Below, in pieces: positions 13,145 to 23,750 of a DNA stretch of 64,000 nt. The DNA lies in NCBI GenBank assembly GCA_905331475.1, contig CAJNYU010002217.1, forward strand, positions 22,824 through 86,823, in the 5' to 3' direction. Below the pieces are notes generated by a model. That model did not search any database, was not told the DNA's origin, and saw only the letters and a list, made by a program, of their open reading frames with translations. Every line of letters starts with the position of its first letter. Position 1 is the first letter of the stretch. This DNA is from Rotaria socialis. Lineage: Eukaryota; Rotifera; Eurotatoria; Philodinida; Philodinidae. Position numbers and translations under genes: made by a program.

Positions 13145-13614
13145 TTTTAGCCCCAATGGGGATGCGCTAACAAGCTTTTTTAGTAAGATCGCTATAATTA
13201 ATAAAGGCACTTGACTGAGAATAAAGTTTTTAACAAATTATTTGTGTCTGTGGAAATAGATGCTATGATAAGATTTATTTATATGTTATATTCTTTCGTT
13301 GTTTCTCTCATATGTCGGACAGAAATAATTTGCTGTTTGATGTGTTAATAATAGTAATAGTAGTGTTCAGCGCCGCTTTTTTTCCCATGAAAATGTAAAT
13401 ATATGTAATGGAAAAAGTAATCGATAGGAGACAAAACTCAGTGAACAAATAAAAAACAAGCTAATTTCTGTAACTGTAAGAGTTATTAATAAAGATTCCA
13501 AATAGGAGGAAAAGCTTGTCACTGAAATTCTCTCAACCTCTAAAAGTTGACATGGCATGCATGCTATTCGTAGTATCTAAAAGGATGAGATTAGTCAATA
13601 TAAGGAGAGTGAGT

Positions 13615-13618
<4 letters not shown>

Positions 13619-13652
<34 letters not shown>
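13619..13652. repeat. (GA)n microsatellite
   Basis: Simple GA tract about 90 bp upstream of the start of the small membrane-protein gene at 13739. On the plus strand it could be a GAGA-type promoter element, but this is only positional inference. Confidence 0.85.
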
Positions 13653-13655
<3 letters not shown>

Positions 13656-13738
13656 TGTCTATATTATATATTAGACTTTATTCTATTTCGTGCTTTTCTA
13701 CAACAGTACATCGATCATTCAGCATAGAGAAGATTAAT

Positions 13739-14525
13739 ATGGAGCCATCCAGTGAAATGCTTGGTATGTAATTAAAGTAACAGACTGTTCTAAGAAAGAA
13801 TTTATCTTATTTTAAAATTACAATTAAAATATTGTTCATAATTTGAAATCTAAAGTACAGTCGTCTTTCTATTTTTTTTCTTCTCATTGTTTCATTGAAT
13901 GAAAAGAAAACAGTGAAAAAATTTCATTGAAGTTACAATTATGTTATACATTTTTAAAATACTTTCGTAAGGTTTATTGATTGACTAAAGCACTACTACG
14001 ACGTAGTAAAAGTGAATATTTGAACTTTTGCCGTCAACAAGGATAATTTGCTTACTGAGCTTGACATTCTCTTCTTTTTCTATTAAAAGAATACACTTTC
14101 ATGTTCAGCAAGTGAGCAAAATGAGCATCAATATTTAGTACGATGCATTTAGAAATATCTCTAAGTGGTAGAATAATATGATGTTGTCTTGGTTGACAAC
14201 AAAAACATGCAATTAGATGTATTGTTCATCGCTCAATAAATAAGCATAAACAAGTGATATGGGTCTCTTCAAAGTAGTTTAGATGAAGAAAAAAACAAAT
14301 TTTTGTTTTGCATGTTTATATTGATTAGGTCTCGTCAAAGCTTGGCCATTATTAGTGGTTGGTTTAAGTTGTATTGCATTGGTGTCCGTTGTAACAATTA
14401 CAATGTACATTAAATACGTCATATTGAATAGAAATCATTATCGTAAGTTTTTTCATACATTTTCATTTTGACATTTTATGTTTATCTCTTTAGATGTGTC
14501 AAACGAAGATAATCAATACATATAA
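13739..14525 (+). CDS. Putative small single-pass membrane protein
   Basis: Not recognised. Three exons, 13739-13763, 14329-14442 and 14494-14525, join in phase (1, 1) to a 56-aa protein. Exon 1 encodes MEPSSEMLG and ends at a strong GTATGT donor. Exon 2 encodes one hydrophobic helix (WPLLVVGLSCIALVSVVT) followed by a basic flank (YIKYVILNRNHY). Exon 3 is a short acidic tail ending NEDNQYI. The second intron is 51 bp, typical of this genome, while the first is 565 bp. A GA tract precedes the start and an AATAAA follows at 14697. Such short models can arise by chance, so transcript support is required to believe it. Confidence 0.42.
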
Positions 14526-15929
14526 GATGGATAATAAACTTCTATTTAGTTACCTTACAACGAACCAGTACCCATGCCTTCTATGTAATCTATTGTGTGT
14601 TAATACAGACTTAAATCAAGCCTTATAACCTCTGACTATAATCTCAATCGATTTTCTTTGATACATATAATCATATAATTTTCATTTAGTCGTTTCAATA
14701 AACGTTGAGTCTTTTGTTTTTTTCGGCATTTTATATTTTTCTAATCGTAAACATGGATTATATCATAGAAAAAATCTAACAATATATTCCATGTGGTCGG
14801 GTGGTGGAGAAAAGTACAACAGTTGTAACAAAACGATCATTAGTAATGGAAATATACGTTGAAATAATCTTTTAAATAGTCTGTGAAACACAGCCCTAAT
14901 GATCAGCATTAATATGGTATAAGTACTCGATTTGCCAGAGGTTTACGATACAGTAATAATATTTACTAATACTTTCTAGACTTATTTCATCAAATTTGGC
15001 GACATCTTTTTCTGTTTTACTAAATCAAATTTTTCTATAAAAGAATACATTGTTTGATTACAATGTTCATCACACAAAGAATTTAACAATTTGTTTCAAC
15101 AATATTCATCGGGACTGTCTCATTGAGTCATCCATTTTATAGGTTTACTAATAATTCTATTAATCATCATCATCAACCTTCTTTCGTTTCGATTTTTACC
15201 GCGTCGGATGTAAATATGCGTGAAGAGGAAATATCAAGTGTATGCCATTAATATTTTAGAAACAAGGATAATAAACTATGCTTGTTTCCTTTTTTTCGCG
15301 AAGATCAAATGATTTTATCAGGAATAAAAAGCTGAGATTCAAAGAATTAATAAATGCTCGAACCATCGATTATTTTAGTTTCGAACACTTAGCATACAAA
15401 TTTACTTCAGTATTTGCTTGTAGCGAAAATCAGCGGGATTTTTGTGTAGTTTTAAGAATGAGTAAAACAAAGACACACGTCTTTTCGCTTGGTTTTTTCC
15501 AATTCACATTTAGTCGTTCTGTACTTTTTTCCCCACTAGACGAAACAAGTACATAACTTATTTTTACAGTAGAATGTAGACCATGTCTGGATTCTTTGAT
15601 TTCAAGTAGGTATGTTATGTGCAGTGGCTAAGGTTTTCTTCATAAAAAGTTTATTGAGAAACTCCGAGAGGATGAATCATTCTATGGTTGTTAGTAATCC
15701 TATAGCGGTCATTTTTTTTGGAAGTAGCATCGATAAAAATCAAAGTCTAAAAACTGTCGTGTTGGCTCGAATAATTCAATATTTTTACAATCGCTGGCCC
15801 ATATTTATCTTGTAACGCTATCATTCAAAGATTTTGTTTGGCTAACTATGAATCCATACATGAATTCAGAAAAATCTACTCAATAGATTTTAGATCTATA
15901 CGAAATTATTCAATTTGTTGCTGAAGACA
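14526..15929. other. Spacer without confident gene
   Basis: AT-rich sequence. Two modest plus-strand open frames (15278-15556 and 15612-15815) lack domains, begin without ATG or in poor context, and show no splice continuity with the RING gene downstream. The promoter of the RING gene probably lies here, but nothing specific is visible. Confidence 0.5.
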
Positions 15930-16732
15930 ATGGCTGAGAATAGTCATTTGAAACGCTTAAAAACTCTTATATTGGGACCTCAATGGTTAACCGAAATAAA
16001 AAATTCTGCAATTAAAGTGTTCTCAAATTTTGAAGAATTGTTAGATAATGTATCTCAAGCAAGTAATAATGACGATTCTTTTCGATTGTTTGTTCCCAGT
16101 CAATATCTTAAAGAACTGATCGATAAGAATGTTCATAAGTTAATACACGTCGATTCTATCAATATTTATTATAATTCTGAAGTTGAATATCAATTGCATA
16201 TTGAGTCTTATCAAAGTATCAGTAGCAAATTAAATTTTCTTGCAACAACAGATTTGATGGCACGAGTTCTAGCCACAATCCATCCCTATTTTAATGACCA
16301 AGTAGGTCCTGATAATCAATCGGTTTCAAAACCTACTGTTGTGAGACGAAGAAAAAAAAAGAAGAAAAGCAAACGAGTTGTTGTCTCGAATACAATTTCT
16401 TTCGACATGAAATGCCACAAATGTTTATCAGTATTCGATGATCCTTTTCAACTTGCCTGTGGGCATCGGCAATGTAAATCTTGTATTGATAAACAAGAAG
16501 GGTAATTATTAACTTCTATTTTTCTCTTTAGTTCAAGATTGTTTCTTAATTTTTCTAATTCAATGTAGTACTAGCATCAAATGTGCCGAATGTGAAGAAA
16601 AAACTCCACGAGAAGAAGTATAAAGTTTTCAAGAAAAACAAAACATTTCTTGTTAAATTTAAATACACTTCTTAGGTATGGTTTGATCGTGGCTTCAAGA
16701 AACAGCTAGATCAATTAATATCAACTAGTTGA
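15930..16732 (+). CDS. C-terminal RING-finger protein, probable E3 ubiquitin ligase
   Basis: Three exons, 15930-16501, 16569-16617 and 16676-16732, give 225 aa with matching phases (2, 0). Residues 1-135 have no recognised domain. A highly basic stretch (RRRKKKKKSKR, about residues 143-153) looks like a nuclear localisation signal. A C3HC4 RING follows and spans two introns: CHKC, then CGHRQCKSC in exon 1, and CAEC in exon 2, so all eight metal ligands are present. The protein ends shortly after the RING. The ATG at 15930 is the first in frame; an upstream TTG is ignored. It resembles TRAF/TRIM-type RINGs but no coiled coil or TRAF domain follows, so substrate and pathway are unknown. Confidence 0.78.
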
Positions 16733-17210
16733 CAATTTCTCATGCATCTACCAAAACAACAATACAATCTTATTTGACGCGGCGTAACATCAGTCTCAAC
16801 GTATATAAATATACTGTGAAATGTGTGGTCAACGTTTTAGTTTTATCCGTGATTAGGTTTTGTTTTTGTTTGTGTAAATTTATCTTCAATCTTGATATTT
16901 TTTGTTTACAACATACGGAAACAAAGTAGTCGATCTATATTGAAATCAAAAAATGAAATAACTATAAAAACAGAATGATTTGATTAATCATCTCTGAAAC
17001 ATGAGTATTACCAGATTTTTCATTCTCGGGAACACGCGTCCTCTGCTGACATAAAATGAGTCATGCATTATTGAAATAAATACTTCAAGGGAAATTGGTA
17101 ATCATCTTCGAAACGATGCGTTTCAGTAAAAACTACAGCTCTATACTGGTTCTGCGAATTTTTTCTTGCTTTCAAATTTATATTTGAGCGAGAGTAGAAA
17201 AAAAGCACCT

Positions 17211-17459
17211 ATGAAAAAAGTCATATTGATTTTCGTGTTAATTGAAATATGTTCTATTGCTGCCATTTTTGATACTCTTCTTCGTATATTCAAGTCACCA
17301 ACGAAACCAAAATCGGAGCCTTTCATTTGTGCTTTCAATACAATAAACGTGGAAGCCTGTTTGACTTGTTGCACAGTGAGACCATCCGAGGATTATTCTC
17401 TCGAACCGGGATCCATTTGTAATGAAAAATGTTATCGTCAATTTGGCTATACAAAATAG
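17211..17459 (+). CDS. Small secreted cysteine-rich peptide
   Basis: Single-exon frame of 82 aa. It begins with a textbook signal peptide (MKKVILIFVLIEICSIAAIF), and the mature part has six cysteines arranged C-x9-C-x2-CC-x15-C-x3-C, an even number that suits disulphide pairing. Start is the ATG at 17211, since upstream in-frame codons contain no ATG. AATAAA at 17528 lies 70 bp after the stop, a sensible poly(A) signal. No family is recognised. Secreted peptides of this size can be antimicrobial, signalling or structural, and the sequence does not decide. It sits alone between the RING gene and a gene-poor stretch. Confidence 0.55.
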   Translation: MKKVILIFVLIEICSIAAIFDTLLRIFKSPTKPKSEPFICAFNTINVEACLTCCTVRPSEDYSLEPGSICNEKCYRQFGYTK

Positions 17460-18847
17460 AGGAAAAACTCTTTTGTCAAGCTATGTTCAGGTTTCCTTTG
17501 CACGTTTCATTTTCAATGAAAATTTGAAATAAAGCCCTCTTTACGTGATCTTATTTTGTTGTCGACTAATAAGATTTCTTCGAAAATATCCGATGGCTTT
17601 TTAAAGCTCTGTAGCATTTGTCTAATTAGATGAAAATTTTTTGTATTAATTTATTAGAAGAACCAAGCGTGAACGCTCGACCTAGAGAAAAAAATGAACC
17701 ACTTGCTAGCTGCAGCGCTACCTGTTTGCAATGACAGAGCCTCAACCAGAGACTTCCTACTTTGTGATCAAGGAAGTTCTTGTAGTTGGTAAGTAGTCTT
17801 TGCAGTGGCAGAAGCGTTATGTTTTATTCTTTTGCAAACAGTAAAATTTGCGCACTAGCGTTCTTCTTGCCGTGGTGAGTCACCATTATTTCATCACTTC
17901 ACTCGTGTTCTCAATACCTGTAATAAATTGATTGCGCAATAAATGGCACACAAAATTTAGTAAGATTCAGAAAATTTCAAAACAAAGAGTACCATACACT
18001 TTTACTTGATTTTGTGCCTACAAAACGATGGTTGTACCATGGTGGATGCTATACTTACCTCCACGGAAGTTCTCTGAAAAAGGAGTGAATTCCTGATAGA
18101 AGCTCTGCTATTGCACATGAAGAGCGATGACATCAGTACGAGTGGAAAATATTTTTCACACTGGACTGAGCATTCGCGCTAGATCCATCTCTATAATATA
18201 CATATATATATTGAATAAAAGGTGTTTCCCGCTTCGGGTGTACTCATGAACAATCTTTTACATTCGAAAATATGTCTCATATAGTAAAAAACGGTAGATG
18301 CATCTATTGTATTTAACTGTTTTCATAGGTGTTTATAGAACGCCTCCGGAGAAGCAGCAAAAATTTCGGCATAGCCGAGGATCTGGATTTAAGTTTCCAA
18401 TCAGCAATAACATCTCCTCGCAATAACGCTCCTTGGAGAATGTAATACCACTGCGCAAGAACTATGTTGTAGGCATGTTTGCAAGTTGGTTTTATATGCA
18501 GCTAGATGCAAAATACCACTGGTGAATGAATGAATGCGCAAGGTTCTTACATCATAACGTGTCAAGATATTGTTGTTGTATAAGAAAGGAAACTCAAGCT
18601 TGATTTTTTGCAAGATAAAAATAGTATATAAAAATTTGGAACTGATAAAATCTCTTTATATCGGTTTGACGTAATAGATTCTATAAGAATCAACTACTTT
18701 AGTTGAAATAGTGCTCTTGGAAGATAACTTTTCGTGTTCATATTCATTATTTAAGCAAAGACTTTTTTCTTTGGATGACGCGATTTTACAATCACTTATA
18801 TATATATATATAGCTTTAAAAAAATGAATAACAATAATATTTGTATC
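17460..18847. other. Spacer without confident gene, locally less AT-rich
   Basis: From about 17690 to 18540 the sequence is visibly richer in G and C than its surroundings and contains short exon-like frames on both strands (for example a strong GTAAGTAT donor on the minus strand near 18054). I could not join them into a model with believable introns. It may hold a decayed gene or a non-coding transcript. Confidence 0.4.
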
Positions 18848-19008
18848 GGGAGCCCGGAATTTCGGCCCAAGGAATTTTCGGGCCGGACGATCGGCCTCAA
18901 ATGAAATTTTTTTTATCATGAAACTGGGCCATCCTTATCCTCATCTTCATTTCCTACTGGGCCGAAAGTCCGGCCCGAAAATTCCTTGGGCCGAAATTCC
19001 CGGCTCCC
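18848..19008. repeat. GC-rich long palindrome (41-bp arms, 79-bp loop)
   Basis: Left arm 18848-18888 and right arm 18968-19008 are reverse complements with a single mismatch, reading GGGAGCCCGGAATTTCGGCC at the outer end. The arms are strongly GC-rich inside AT-rich DNA and would form a stable cruciform or RNA hairpin. No target duplication or coding content is seen. It probably belongs to a family of short palindromic repeats. It is similar in style, though not obviously in sequence, to the GC-rich insertion at 41894-42189. Confidence 0.8.
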
Positions 19009-19384
19009 GTCCGTTTCAGTACGATCGTATGATACCATACGAGGGAAAGAGTATAAAGAGAGTGATACATTTTCACGAAATACATCTAATTAACGAAGAA
19101 ATGACGTATCAACTGACGTTAATTCTGTGGCATTTCAAACACTCGTATTTGAGTGATCCAGTTTTCTGCCATATTTTCATGAAATAATTCATGAAATACC
19201 CATAGAAGAGTATACCACATATGATGACAATATTGGCGTCCATAACTCTATAAATGTAAAGAATATATTAACATATTATTAGATGAAAGTTAGATCATCA
19301 ACTAAAGAGCAAAGATTTCCTTTTTGCTTTGTATAATTTAATTTGAAATAAAATGGAAGAAAATACAATAATGACTTACAAAAG

Positions 19385-19904
19385 GATCGGGATTCATGAG
19401 TGGTGTGAATATCACATAGGCGTCATTATAACAACCAATGTTGCACCAACAATTTCTCTTGGATGAAAGCGATTTCCGCTATGTATATATTGAGTCATCT
19501 CGGTGTACTGAGGACAATTAGTGGGGCTGAAAACGAAATGAACATCAACATGACGATGATCAGTAAAAACATATTGACGCACTAATACGATTTATTTCGT
19601 TGATATTAATAAAAATAGGTAAATTAGCACGTCGAAGAGCAGGTACTACATTCGAAGACATCAGCATTTCGAAATATGTCCATTCAATTCGTAATCGTGA
19701 ATAAAATTTTTGAAAAAAAGTGAATGTATGTAAATTACCCATTGGAAGCAAAGAATTAAATGAAGGCATAGCACAATGCTTACGATCACGATCATTAGCT
19801 ATTGCAACGTGTAACTTGCGTAATGTATTGGAAAGTTGCGGTGCTTCCACAATACGAATTAAATCATTCATGGAAACCAAGGAAACATGGCATTTGTTCG
19901 ATTA
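19385..19904 (-). pseudogene. F-box/LRR-like protein relic (frameshifted)
   Basis: Minus-strand frame reading PQLSNTLRKLHVAI, then MGNLHTFTF, then NVVPALRRANLPIFININ resembles the C-terminal part of the large F-box/LRR-like families annotated in bdelloid rotifers (recognition from memory of the style, not a search). The frame stops near 19570, but the adjacent frame continues without a gap as FTDHRHVDVHFVFSPTNCPQ and YIHSGNRFHPREIVGATLVV. A second shift near 19425 is followed by NDAYVIFTPLMNPDP. Two frameshifts, an in-frame stop just upstream and no start mark it as a pseudogene fragment. A further minus-strand frame at 20183-20404 might be its upstream part, but I cannot show this. Confidence 0.5.
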
Positions 19905-20614
19905 CATATATGTACGTCGTAACTCACTTTCCTACTTCAATAAATATTCCACATGTGCTTCTTTCGCTTTCATGCATTTGATTGAGTCTATTATCTCTGA
20001 TTCACATGTTAATTAATAATTCAACTGTTTGAATTTTTCTAAAAGTTTTTCAAAATTTACATTTTTTACTTCGCAAGTTGATGATTAAAACTTGTCTACT
20101 TTCACCTATACTCGTAACTTTATCTAAATACAAATGTTTCCAAGGACTGTTTAAGATTGTGAATTCGAAATCCTAGGAAGCACTAAAGTAAGACAATATA
20201 AAAAAGACAAGAAATGATTTGCACACGACTCACTACGTCGACAGCTTCCATTTTAATATCTTCAAATCGATAACAAATATGCCATACAAATTGCATCTCG
20301 CTGTACACAGTGTCGACTAGGTCAAATCTATTTTTCTTTTCTAATGTAGGCTTACCTCGTGGTGTCATGGACAACAATCTTTGGTGTATATACTTTATCA
20401 TCACTATCAGAGCAGTTTTATTTCTTTTGCCAACAAAGCAATAAAGTGAATTCTTTCTATCTCATATCATGCACGCAAATGTTCTAGCAGCTTATAAAAC
20501 AATGTAAACGAAGTTCAAGCGTCAAACTTGCTGCTCATTTTAAGAATATTTTTAGATCTCTATTTAGATTTTATCAAGATTTAAATCCAAGAAAAACCAT
20601 ACTAATATATTGCG

Positions 20615-21415
20615 ATGAGTCACATCGACCACATAGTTATAAACACCAGTGACCGAATTGATCAAGTATTAGCCTGTTTTGAGAGTATGGGCTTTACAGT
20701 TACGCCACGTGGCTATCACTCGTCGGGTACTATCAATCATACTATCGTTTTCAATGATAACTATCTAGAATTATTGGGATATCCCACGGGCAAGTTGCCA
20801 GAACATTCATCAGAGTTAATCCGGCGGCCGATCGGATTGGTTGCCACCGTTCTCAAAACTGATGACGCCGAGCAGATGCAAAATTCGCTCATGCTACACG
20901 GCTTCAACATGTCACCAGTTTTAAATTTGTCACGACCGTTAGATTTGGGAAATGGCGAAAGCATGGATGTAAAGTTTCGCGTGACCACGCTGGAATGTGA
21001 GGTGACCCCAGGCACTTTTCTATACTACTGTCAGCATTTGACACCTGAACTAGTTTGGCGTTCTCAATGGCAGACGCACGCGAATGGTTGTGTCACCATG
21101 GTCCGGCTTATCATCAACGTGAACGATCTGAAGGCAGCAGTTGAGACATACCAACGTGCGGTCGACATCAGTGAAGTGAAGAGCATCGACAAAAATCGTT
21201 GCATCATCCGTTTATTTAACTTCGAAATAATATTGACCACTGACGTGAACAATCCATGGGGCACGCAGACACTGGTGTTAGGCACTGATTCTCTTGAAAA
21301 GGTTGAGGCCATATTTCTACAGAGTGGAATAAACTATCTGAAGGAAGATCAACGCATATTCGCTGATACAAGGGCATGCATCGGCTGTGCCATAGAATTT
21401 GAGTCTATTGACTAA
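20615..21415 (+). CDS. VOC-superfamily glyoxalase-like protein
   Basis: Single uninterrupted exon of 266 aa. It opens with MSHIDHIVINTSD, whose His is the usual first metal ligand of a VOC/Glyoxalase_3-like domain. There follow a DQVLACFESMGFTVTPRG helix-strand unit, NDNYLELLGYP with the conserved Glu, and a second half (CVTMVRLIINVNDLKAAVE) that looks like the paired VOC module. Family members bind a divalent metal and act on varied small molecules; the substrate is not predictable here. The gene is intronless and visibly richer in G and C than its neighbours, unlike the intron-dense conserved genes around it, which suggests acquisition from bacteria or fungi. It is convergent with the sulfotransferase-like gene 354 bp beyond the intervening 21.4-21.96 kb spacer. 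Confidence 0.8.
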   Translation: MSHIDHIVINTSDRIDQVLACFESMGFTVTPRGYHSSGTINHTIVFNDNYLELLGYPTGKLPEHSSELIRRPIGLVATVLKTDDAEQMQNSLMLHGFNMSPVLNLSRPLDLGNGESMDVKFRVTTLECEVTPGTFLYYCQHLTPELVWRSQWQTHANGCVTMVRLIINVNDLKAAVETYQRAVDISEVKSIDKNRCIIRLFNFEIILTTDVNNPWGTQTLVLGTDSLEKVEAIFLQSGINYLKEDQRIFADTRACIGCAIEFESID

Positions 21416-21959
21416 TCTTATATCAACCGTTGCTTAACAAACTTCTTCGTGCAATTCATGATCGGAAATGCATAATTGACTTTCTGCTACTTTCGAGATT
21501 TTAGCTTTATGTAACCCTAGTTAAACTGAAAGACTACTTGCTTACCAACAACGATAAACAAACGCATACAAATCTAAGGGTGAACGTGGAATCTGAGTTG
21601 GCACTGTAATTGCAGGTGGAAGGATGACTAACGTCATCCAGACAACCTTAATTAAAAAAGGCCAAGTGCTGATATTCTGTGACTGTCAAGGTGGCAGTCG
21701 AATATCAAAGAAATAATTAAGCTATAAGTAACATAAGCACCTTACAACAGCTTCATGGAAGTTGAATATTGTGGTCACTTAATGGCTAGATAATAAATAT
21801 AGTTCTATGCTATACTACTGTAATATCTATTATATCTTTTACAGTAATAAATGTAAACACATACAGAAGAAAGTAGATATTCCTAAAAACTGCCACTTTT
21901 CAAGTAAGAAGCGGGTGAAAGTTCGTCAGAAGTATTTCGATAGAGTCGTCGGTCGATCC
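21416..21959. other. Convergent intergenic spacer
   Basis: Holds the 3' ends of the VOC gene and the sulfotransferase-like gene. No coding frame. A weak dyad (GATATTC...GAATATC at about 21672-21706) is the only structure seen. Confidence 0.5.
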
Positions 21960-22769
21960 TCAAACACGTAACTTAAATTCACGCAGTTTCTCGTATATTG
22001 GCATGCTTTTTTCGATCACTTCCTGTACGTCGTCGGGTAAAATAAGTTCATCATTATTATCTGTCGCTCGTTGACACTGATTGAAACCTGTGCTATACTG
22101 AGCCATATCGTGCCAGCCTGACCATTTATCGAATGCCTCAACCCGTTCCGCTTTCCATTCAAGCATCTGTGCTTCGAATCGATCACCAATGCCTGATTCG
22201 CAGTACATTCGCATGATAGCTTCAGGTTTTTCGACAAGGTCACCTGCTTCAACCAGGGCTGGAGGTGTACCGGTGAGCTCAGTGAGAAATTCGAATAAAG
22301 CCTGTAGTTCTGGATATCCGATGTCGTCATGAATGAATTTCAGGTTGTTTCGAACATACGCACGGTACAAAGAAGGCACAGACTTTCTTGGTGTGCGAAG
22401 GATAAATGTATGCTTGCATCGTTTCAAAAACTCAATTGGAAGTACAGTTGGATTTTCTCGATGTGATTTGTAATCGGGGCGAACAACATGACGTGCCATA
22501 TCTTTGACAAAGACGTTCTTCTTTTCCTCGCTTGTTGTAGGCTTGAGTATCTGTTCGATCATTTGAGAAAAGGTTACATTCAGATACTCGGCATGTTCGC
22601 TCAATTCATTGTCATAATAGCTGTAGATACGTTCGGGACCAAAGTAGGATGGTTCTCCGAAAGGTTCATGAAAAGTGACGTAGTCTTCTCGTTGAATAAA
22701 AGCTCGCTCGAACGCAGTTGAAACTGAACGCACATGGGACCAAAGAAAGACAATCTTTGGTGTTTCCAT
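21960..22769 (-). CDS. Sulfotransferase-like P-loop protein
   Basis: Single exon. Starting at METPKIVFLWSH (ATG at 22769) gives 269 aa; an in-frame ATG 45 nt upstream is less likely because the added residues are not needed for the fold. Residues 9-22 (SHVRSVSTAFERAF) match the 5'-phosphosulfate-binding loop of PAPS-dependent sulfotransferase-like proteins. LRTPRKSVPSLYRAY at about 120-135 fits the 3'-phosphate-binding segment with its conserved Arg and Ser. This subgroup (RSVSTAFER) is common in bacteria and fungi, and the acceptor is generally unknown. Lack of introns, higher GC and the adjacent VOC gene favour horizontal origin, but a native retrocopy is not excluded. Confidence 0.78.
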   Translation of the reverse strand: METPKIVFLWSHVRSVSTAFERAFIQREDYVTFHEPFGEPSYFGPERIYSYYDNELSEHAEYLNVTFSQMIEQILKPTTSEEKKNVFVKDMARHVVRPDYKSHRENPTVLPIEFLKRCKHTFILRTPRKSVPSLYRAYVRNNLKFIHDDIGYPELQALFEFLTELTGTPPALVEAGDLVEKPEAIMRMYCESGIGDRFEAQMLEWKAERVEAFDKWSGWHDMAQYSTGFNQCQRATDNNDELILPDDVQEVIEKSMPIYEKLREFKLRV

Positions 22770-23750
22770 TTTGAAAAGACTAGAATACAAGGCAAAATAA
22801 GAATGATGCGGCAATCGAGTGAAGGAATGATAAAAGATAAGTCATAGAATCGAAATATCGCACGACCCGAATGGACTTTTCTTTTTTTTTCTCTTTCTTA
22901 TCTATTCGATAAATAACGAATAGCCCGCTTAGCGGTGCAGTTTTCTTAGTATCTGATGATCTGCTACTCACTTATTTTTAAACATAAACACATTTTAGAT
23001 AGTCGACGAAAGCGTAGCAAAATTTCATTAGTTATCATTTCTCTAAAGTACTGGAGATCTATTTTCACCGTCTTTCAATAAGCGAATTTTTGCAAGGATT
23101 TTAATCACGAATCATGCAATAAACATCATACAGATTTCGTACAATACGTAGTCACTTTAGTGTGCATGATAAATTCAAAACTAGGAAGAAAAAGCGTTTG
23201 TCTTTGATTTGACTGGATTCGTGATTGATGATGATTTGTTTGAAGAAGGATAAAAGATGTTGTACAAATAATCAGAATCTACGAGGAATTTACTACCGAG
23301 TGAAGTTATATATTTAAGAACATTTCCCTTTGACCTCGTTAAATCATTGAAAACATATTTATCACAATATCAATCAATGTCTGACAAAAAGACGCACTTT
23401 TTATTTCTAATATTTTTGATTAGATGAATATATGGTAGTCAATTACAGTACTATGATCAAGTAGCTGTTTTAGAATGTATAATTGTTAGTGAGTGATATA
23501 AGAAGCCTCAGAAATATTAGTTTCAATAGGCTCACAGGTGTACATTGAATGTAAAATAAAATGTTGATAGAAATAGAAAACACGTGCAAATGCAACAGGT
23601 AGTCGAACTTTAATTCGTATGGAAACAAAAGTAAATTCATTGAAAAACATTTTCCTTTTATTTATCTAGAATGACCATGAGAAATACTATTTTTGTTGAA
23701 CACATTTGAAGAACACATTGATTTTTTCTAAACTTTCTTATAAATGTTTT
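22770..23750. other. Spacer between sulfotransferase-like gene and FKBP gene
   Basis: AT-rich with no supported gene. It should contain the sulfotransferase promoter and the FKBP 3' UTR. Confidence 0.5.

Noticed and set aside
17694-17840. Short plus-strand Cys-containing frame beginning MNHLLAAALPVC
   Set aside because: The only way to extend it needs a 28-bp intron, too short for this genome.
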